From NCBI GenBank assembly GCA_026708165.1, contig JAPOVO010000451.1, positions 1 through 8,720 on the forward strand: a stretch of DNA of 8,720 nt, read 5' to 3'. Position numbers and translations under genes: made by a program. Position 1 is the stretch's first letter. Each line of letters starts with the position of its first letter. Positions 6,858-8,720 of the stretch are shown here, piece by piece. The notes beneath the pieces are model-generated. The model was given only the letters and a program-made list of their open reading frames with translations. It made no database searches and was not told the DNA's origin. Source of the DNA: Chloroflexota bacterium. Its GTDB lineage: Bacteria > Chloroflexota > UBA11872 > VXNJ01.

Positions 6858-8266
6858 CACCTGGGTGGGTTGCTGATTTCGGTCAGGTCTGTGTCTCCAT
6901 TTGGTCGAAATTCATCGAAAATGCGTCGTGCAGAGACAGGGTTCATTTTCACGAGAAGCGGCGGCATAGCGGTCCGACGTTCGGATCCGGAGCAGGGCTT
7001 TGCAGCGACTACAGACGATAGCCGCATTCGGAGGATGCGTTGCGGGCGACCGGCGCAAAGCTGGAGCTCCGACCGGTTGCCCGTTTCGACTAGACGGAAG
7101 AATGCCGGCCTAAACGTGGATGATCCGAACCACAGAAAGCCGAGGATGACGATCGCGATTACGTATGCGGCAATCAGCGCCGCGGGAGTCCCAAGAAACA
7201 CTGTTACCGTCGCCAGCACGGCCAGCAAGACTCCGACACCGTAGAGCAGAGACGTAACCCCGCCCCGCGACATTCCGATCAGCTCCAGGTGGTGGTGCAG
7301 CGGAGCGGCGACGAACGGAAGAGGAAACTCGGAATAGTGCACCGTTTTCCTGTCAGGTCCTCCCAAGAACTCGAACCGGCGATACAAAGGCACCAGTATT
7401 TTCGCCTGCACGAACGATGAAAGTCCCTCCAGGAGATAGACCCCGGCGACGATTGGAAGGACCAAGTCGATGCCGGCAGCGACCGCCGACCCGACCAAAA
7501 GTGCTCCTATGGCGAGCGCGCCGGAGTCGCCGAGGTAGGCTTTCGCCAGCCGGCGGGACTTGGAGCCCTTTGTCCAGTTTGACGGCAAGTTGAACAGCAG
7601 AAAACCAAGACACGCACTAGCAAGCGCAACTATCGCGGGGATCCCAGCCTGGTTGATTACTACCGCCGCCTGCCCGAGGTCGGCGTATCTAAACTCGCCG
7701 CCGCCGAGTTGTTGGATTCCTATCACGGCGATCATCCAGCCAGCGGCCGGTATGGCCAGTCCCGTGGTCAAGCCGTCGATACCGTCGCTGAACCCTGCCC
7801 CGATGGTAACGGTGAAAAGCATCCCGGCGATCCAGAGGAACGCCACAACTGAGCCCGCCGCGCCTGATCCGGTCCAATGCGACAGTGAGAGCGCCGAACT
7901 CGCATTCGCATCGACAAAGGAGAACAGGAGAGACGCTCCGACAAGTGATCCGGCCAGCGCCTTAAGGAAACTCGTGCGTTCCGAGAAACCGGTCCTGGTA
8001 CTTGGCCGGGACTTTAGAACGTCGTCCGCGAAACCCAATACAAAGAACATGACACCAGTTAGCAGTACCGGCCACGGGACCTCCGCGCCCAATGCCACGG
8101 CGACCCCGGACGCTCCCCCTACCGCGACGACCATAGCTGCGCCGCCAATCATGGGGAGTCTGCTGGATGCTCCCACGCCGGGCCGGTAAAGCCCCTGCTT
8201 GGATTCGGCTGAAATGAACCTTGGGAAGGCGAGTAAACCGACGGCTGCAATGACCAGGGCGAGCAC
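6857..8266 (-). CDS. mraY: Divergent phospho-N-acetylmuramoyl-pentapeptide transferase
   Basis: MraY is the multi-pass membrane enzyme that moves phospho-MurNAc-pentapeptide from UDP to undecaprenyl phosphate, making lipid I. Motifs are FADDVLK (79-85), GFSDGIDGL (158-166), FN (225-226), AYLGDSGALAIG (243-254) and APLHHHLELIG (321-331); the HHH motif separates MraY from WecA/TagO relatives. About nine or ten hydrophobic segments lie between residue 1 and about 382. Three features are unusual. The loop from FN to GD has about 20 residues, with basic KGSKSRR, where canonical MraY has about nine. The Asn before the DG motif and the Lys before the PMIGG motif appear replaced. A polar tail of about 85 residues follows the last helix. 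The GTG at 8266 gives a clipped first helix; the frame stays open and hydrophobic up to 8320, so the real start may be a CTG (8314) or ATT (8320). The stop overlaps the kinase start (TGATG). Confidence 0.9.
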   Translation of the reverse strand: MLALVIAAVGLLAFPRFISAESKQGLYRPGVGASSRLPMIGGAAMVVAVGGASGVAVALGAEVPWPVLLTGVMFFVLGFADDVLKSRPSTRTGFSERTSFLKALAGSLVGASLLFSFVDANASSALSLSHWTGSGAAGSVVAFLWIAGMLFTVTIGAGFSDGIDGLTTGLAIPAAGWMIAVIGIQQLGGGEFRYADLGQAAVVINQAGIPAIVALASACLGFLLFNLPSNWTKGSKSRRLAKAYLGDSGALAIGALLVGSAVAAGIDLVLPIVAGVYLLEGLSSFVQAKILVPLYRRFEFLGGPDRKTVHYSEFPLPFVAAPLHHHLELIGMSRGGVTSLLYGVGVLLAVLATVTVFLGTPAALIAAYVIAIVILGFLWFGSSTFRPAFFRLVETGNRSELQLCAGRPQRILRMRLSSVVAAKPCSGSERRTAMPPLLVKMNPVSARRIFDEFRPNGDTDLTEISNPPR

Positions 8267-8310
8267 AAACGCCGATCCGCCGATTGCAAGAAGATCGAGT
8301 GAATTTGGCG

Positions 8311-8343
8311 TCAGCGTAATTCAGCTCCAGCCGGGACCGCCAT
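8311..8343 (-). other. Ten-codon mini-ORF bridging the glycosyltransferase stop and mraY
   Basis: On the minus strand the glycosyltransferase stop TAA overlaps an ATG (TAATG, 8345-8341). That ATG opens a frame reading MAVPAGAELR and stops at TGA (8313-8311). The TGA in turn overlaps a CTG that is in the mraY frame. A GGAG at 8328-8325 lies inside the mini-ORF, 4 bases before the ATT at 8320 and 10 before the CTG at 8314. This could be a coupling or leader peptide, or the authentic mraY start displaced by a one-base sequencing or real frameshift. It could also be coincidence. Confidence 0.3.
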
Positions 8344-8720
8344 TAACCGGCCTCTGCAAGAACGTCGTCATAGATAGACTCTATTTTGCGTGCGCCCGCT
8401 TCCCAGGAGAACCGTTCGCAAGCGCGGCGCCGGAGGCTGGCCCCCAACTCGGCCCGTAAGTTGGCGTCGGTAAGGAGAGCCAGGATTTCGTGGGCAAGCG
8501 ATCGCGGATTTCCAGGGAGTGCGAACCGACCGAACTCCCCAAGCAGCTCACGGGCCACCGGCGCCTGATATACGACGGTCGGGATCGCGCAGGCCATGTA
8601 GTTGAGCAATTTGCCGTTGCCCTCGGTCTCGGAGGCCTTGGGAGAGACTGCCCCGCCAATCGCGGAGAGAAAGGCCGGGCGCTGGGCATGGGGATGGCGC
8701 CGGGCGGGGGGGACGCTGGC
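8343..8720 (-). CDS. Glycosyltransferase family 4-type protein, C-terminal part
   Basis: The frame is open to the right edge of the window, so only the last 125 residues are visible and the start lies outside. The strongest motif is SPKASETEGNGKLLNYMA, followed by IPTVVYQAPVARELLGEFG, then a helical C-terminus with LAHEILALL, RAELGASLRRRACERFSWE and IESIYDDVLAEAG. This matches the nucleotide-sugar-binding second half of GT-B retaining glycosyltransferases (family 4 type), where an acidic SETE-like segment contacts the donor sugar. The acceptor and sugar are not identifiable. It is not the GT28-type MurG that makes lipid II. It ends at TAA (8345-8343), 76 bases upstream of the annotated mraY GTG or closer if mraY starts earlier, so it is probably in the same transcript. 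It may act on a wall or lipid-linked glycan. Confidence 0.85.
   Translation of the reverse strand, partial: ASVPPARRHPHAQRPAFLSAIGGAVSPKASETEGNGKLLNYMACAIPTVVYQAPVARELLGEFGRFALPGNPRSLAHEILALLTDANLRAELGASLRRRACERFSWEAGARKIESIYDDVLAEAG

Noticed and set aside
7560..8189. 209-codon plus-strand open frame rich in Pro, Ala and Thr
   Set aside because: It is the complement of MraY transmembrane codons, and this bias is typical of shadows of hydrophobic genes.
8700..8714. Frameshift in the glycosyltransferase at the run of seven G
   Set aside because: The frame stays open to the edge and too little upstream sequence is visible to judge; the GT4 motif downstream is intact.

Overview
The window is a GC-rich, densely packed stretch of bacterial chromosome dominated by cell-wall precursor genes. 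Every gene I recognise is a housekeeping or cell-envelope enzyme. I see no transposase, integrase, phage gene, CRISPR array, tRNA or rRNA. TTG and GTG starts and stop/start overlaps are common. The lineage cannot be fixed from the sequence; a high-GC free-living bacterium (for example from the Chloroflexota or Actinobacteriota) is a guess only.

Layout. On the plus strand, from the left edge: the 3' three quarters of folP (dihydropteroate synthase, 3-665), a possible 33-codon small ORF that overlaps the folP stop in an ATGA (662-763), and an unrecognised four-helix membrane protein (to 1277). A short convergent gap (1278-1343) with a modest hairpin separates these from the rest. Everything from 1344 to the right edge is on the minus strand and reads right to left: a family-4-type glycosyltransferase (C-terminal part only, 8343-8720), a divergent mraY (6857-8266, true start uncertain), an aminoglycoside-phosphotransferase-fold kinase (5775-6857), a fused gene joining a decayed MurF-like module to a complete alanine racemase (3686-5773), a xylose-isomerase-like TIM-barrel protein (2773-3621), and an intact murF (1344-2741). 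The gaps are -1, 1, 64 and 31 bases from mraY onward, so these genes probably form one transcript whose promoter lies off the right edge or inside the glycosyltransferase.

How they work together. Alanine racemase makes D-Ala. MurF adds D-Ala-D-Ala to the UDP-MurNAc-tripeptide. MraY loads the phospho-MurNAc-pentapeptide onto the polyprenyl carrier. The glycosyltransferase, the kinase and the isomerase are not standard members of a dcw cluster. They could serve sugar activation, wall recycling or attachment of an accessory sugar, but the sequence does not prove this.

The points most worth attention are: (i) the racemase fused to a MurF-like module that has lost its ATP-binding P-loop and its third domain, two genes from a fully intact murF; (ii) the kinase, whose HGD catalytic motif reads HGS; (iii) MraY, which has an 11-residue basic insertion beside the active site, lacks two usually conserved residues and carries a long C-terminal tail; and (iv) the out-of-frame junction in front of mraY.
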